From positions 51,005-115,004 of the forward strand of contig JASAND010012762.1 of NCBI GenBank assembly GCA_030248195.1: a stretch of DNA of 64,000 nt, in the 5' to 3' direction. A program made the translations under genes and the position numbers. The notes below the pieces were generated by a model. That model ran no database searches and was not told the DNA's origin. It was given only the letters and a program-made list of their open reading frames with translations. Origin of the DNA: Trissonchulus latispiculum (taxonomy: Eukaryota > Nematoda > Enoplea > Enoplida > Ironidae). This document shows, one piece after another, positions 63,609-64,000 of the stretch. Numbering within the stretch: the stretch's first letter is position 1; each line of letters opens with the position of its first letter.

Positions 63609-64000
63609 ACACGACTTCACAGTGCTATTATAATTAAGAAGAAGAGTAAGCGACCGGAAACGTAGCCTTCGCTGTATTGCGTAACAGTGCGCCGCTTCGA
63701 CCAAAATCGGCAAATACCAGAATTCCAGAATATGCAGACTCCGTAGGAAATCACTAGCTTGAAACATTTGGCCAAGAGTTCACATATAATCATACAATTA
63801 AAAGGAAGAATAATTTTCTTATAATGCATTTCTTGTACAAGATGTCTTGATCTCATTTGATTTGTTTATTTCATTTTTAATCTCCCATTTTACAAACTTG
63901 TTCAACTGCATCAATTAATTAACACCCTACAAAACAAGAGTACATAATAACTAATAAGAGTGTGACCAGAAGAAGAAAGGACTCACTCTGGACTAACTGC
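63609..64000. repeat. Repeat modules shared with 59852-59965 and the window start
   Basis: TAAGAAGAAGAGTAAGCGACC and GCGTAACAGTGC are inverted relatives of the 59815-59965 modules. CAAGAGTACATAATAACTAATAAGAGTGTGACC at about 63937 is the outer TIR of the G-run family, cut by the window end. Confidence 0.6.

Overview
The window looks like nuclear DNA of an invertebrate metazoan. Reasons: short coding exons with clear GT/AG borders, AATAAA signals, an intact LINE with a PHD-type ORF1, hAT- and Harbinger-like MITEs with correct target-site duplications (TSDs), and a complete Polinton/Maverick (adintovirus-like) element. I cannot name the species. Most of the 64 kb is mobile DNA, nested in layers; host-type genes are few and small.

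Left part (1-16.6 kb): a G-run/hairpin repeat fragment; a broken exon of unknown function (1569-2217); two small two-exon Arg/Gly-rich genes in tandem (3077-3833 and 4409-4972); a full-length LINE with ORF1 and APE-RT ORF2 (6629-10374); then a roughly 4 kb DNA-transposon-like unit bounded by inverted GGGTATATGGAAAAACAGCGTAA ends (about 11473-15409), carrying a PWWP exon spliced to a DUF7869-type protein. Next comes the 5' part of an SF1/UPF1-like helicase gene (15782-16640).

Centre (16641-47296): the helicase frame is interrupted by a 30,656-bp element with inverted arms of about 3.8 kb (left) and 5.0 kb (right). It is flanked by a 3-bp CAG duplication, and the helicase frame resumes in phase at 47300. 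The arms hold terminal degenerate repeats, large arrays of a dyad-symmetric motif, and mirrored outward-facing reading frames. Its interior carries a second, independent insertion: a 14,011-bp Polinton (21003-35013) with AGT...ACT termini and 6-bp AACAAA TSDs. Seven leftward capsid, packaging, integration and accessory genes lie in one overlapping cluster (protease, major capsid protein, pVI-like, minor capsid, integrase, basic protein, small hydrophobic-tailed protein, then ATPase), with one further unknown leftward gene upstream. Protein-primed DNA polymerase B runs rightward from a shared intergenic region, and another unknown leftward gene lies at the right end. The main frames are open, so this looks like a young or recently active copy. 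To its right are a 1208-bp hAT MITE, a fold-back MITE, a G-run palindrome and a CCCCAGTTTGTCAA repeat element.

Right part (47.3-64 kb): the 3' end of the helicase, long stretches without recognisable genes, a roughly 290-bp tandem satellite, a pair of 300-bp inverted repeats 7.5 kb apart, a small secreted Cys-rich peptide gene on the minus strand (54014-54226), a long fold-back MITE, an integrase-core remnant (58655-59041), two nested hAT MITEs with (GAAACT)n tails, a degraded tRNA-like sequence and a Harbinger-like MITE.

Best candidate for something new: the 30.7-kb palindromic element itself. It has ultra-long inverted arms, iteron-like dyad arrays, outward gene fragments and no recognisable transposase, and a virus-like Polinton has inserted into it. 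All family calls come from reading motifs; no search was run.
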